Below, one piece after another: positions 63,111 to 64,000 of a stretch of 64,000 nucleotides of DNA. Below the pieces are notes generated by a model. The model was not told the DNA's origin. It was given only the letters and a program-made list of their open reading frames with translations, and did not search any database. This stretch comes from Lineus longissimus. Lineage: Eukaryota > Nemertea > Pilidiophora > Heteronemertea > Lineidae. Made by a program: the position numbers and the translations under genes. The DNA is taken from assembly GCF_910592395.1 (NCBI RefSeq), contig NC_088319.1, positions 9,922,001-9,986,000 on the forward strand, read 5' to 3'. Position 1 is the stretch's first letter. Each line of letters starts with the position of its first letter.

Positions 63111-64000
63111 TCGATACCTGTATGTGACAGACTAAGATTCAATCCAGCGTCATTCTAGGGTTGCCGATCATGGGCAGATGTTATTTTCGATGAAGAAATA
63201 TCACCCCTCAGGTACTGCTTCATTGAAAAAGACAGAATCAGTTCTTTTTGAAGATAAGTGGCTTCTGGATTGATTCCCATAGCTCAGCATTTGGTGATTA
63301 AAAGGAGGAATTGCTTTAAGTCTATAGCCTATATAACATTTTAAAATGAGGTTGTTGTACAAAAAATGATAACAAAGAGCATTACGATATGTTCTGTAAT
63401 TGAGGGTTGATCTATATGCAGAAATTTATGATGTATCTTTAAAAGAAAAGTAGAGAGATTGCATTACGTCCTGTCTCTCCTTCGAGGTCCTTTGAGTAGG
63501 ACAGGAATAAACAACGACAACTGATGATGTAATACACAGAAAGGGAATTCACCTCGGATGGGAGTGAGAATGTTGCGCAATCACTGTACCAGTAAATCTT
63601 ATCCAGGAATAGAATGTGGTTAGCAGAACAGATTGAAGCTCTTGATTGATATCAACTGTTAAGGATTTTTTAGAGTGTAAATATATGAATGTTTTATAAT
63701 CAGGGTCTATAATTATTGCATGCCACATTCTTGGCAATAAATTTTGTTCTCGGGAGGATGCTACAGAAGTTATGGATGCTGTAAGCCACATGATATCGCC
63801 ATTTGCACCATGGGACTATGTCAATTTAGAGTATGCAATAGGCCTAGTGGTCACTGAGAAAAACATTGTTTTTCCAATATGATTATTTTGCAGCAGTGTG
63901 ATTTACTTTGTGCCTTCACAATCAGCTATGAACACTTTGTTAAAAGTTATATGTATTGTCTGTAACAATACATGTACATTGAAATCTATACACAGCTGGC
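63111..64000 (+). other. EFHD 3' untranslated region and downstream
   Basis: AATAAA signals at 63506-63511 and 63736-63741 are candidate polyadenylation sites. No further coding sequence recognised to the window edge. Confidence 0.5.

Overview
This window is eukaryotic nuclear DNA from an invertebrate, probably marine. It has spliced genes with long introns, GT-AG splice sites, a low density of host coding sequence and a very high load of diverse transposable elements. DIRS, Polinton, pogo, PIF/Harbinger and Helitron-like material, tRNA-derived SINEs and many fold-back elements occur together. A 2A ribosome-skipping peptide and TTTAGCTCA-type and GGCCTA-rich repeats also suggest a marine invertebrate (echinoderm, hemichordate, lancelet or lophotrochozoan). 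I cannot resolve the phylum from the sequence alone.

The backbone is one head-to-head pair of conserved host genes. SEC62, the ER translocon subunit and ER-phagy receptor, lies on the minus strand in nine coding exons (33741 down to 19272). The EFHD/swiprosin EF-hand actin regulator lies on the plus strand in four coding exons (34171 to 63110), with a 27.5-kb first intron. Their start codons are 429 bp apart, which implies a shared bidirectional promoter. Every exon junction keeps phase, giving predicted proteins of 377 and 192 residues. A fifth, phase-compatible 57-nt cassette exon of EFHD is a candidate at 46241-46297.

Layout. 1-3.7 kb: right part of a DIRS-like tyrosine-recombinase retrotransposon with a broken RT-RNase H frame, an intact recombinase frame and palindromic 3' repeats. 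4.2-5.4 kb: decayed Polinton/Maverick (integrase and packaging ATPase). 5.66-5.87 kb: PIF/Harbinger transposase fragment. 6.56-10.21 kb: an apparently intact pogo-like DNA transposon whose transposase is fused to an OTU protease domain and a PHD finger. 10.5-19.3 kb: SINE, MITEs, fold-backs and a 21-bp minisatellite split by a Tigger-like insertion. 19.3-33.7 kb: SEC62 with repeat-filled introns. 34.2-63.1 kb: EFHD. Its giant intron holds a perfect 449-bp duplication, a 2-kb degenerate satellite, an intact Helitron-like gene pair (2A plus cysteine-protease-like ORF, and an RPA-like OB-fold ORF), a TTAA-flanked MITE whose hairpin has become a nine-copy 65-bp array, an 86-bp satellite and many pogo-type MITEs.

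The most unusual items are the transposase-OTU-PHD fusion with its family of 14-bp subterminal motifs, the 2A/protease plus RPA cassette kept open inside a host intron, the MITE-to-satellite conversion, and the candidate EF-hand cassette exon. No rRNA, functional tRNA gene or CRISPR array was recognised.
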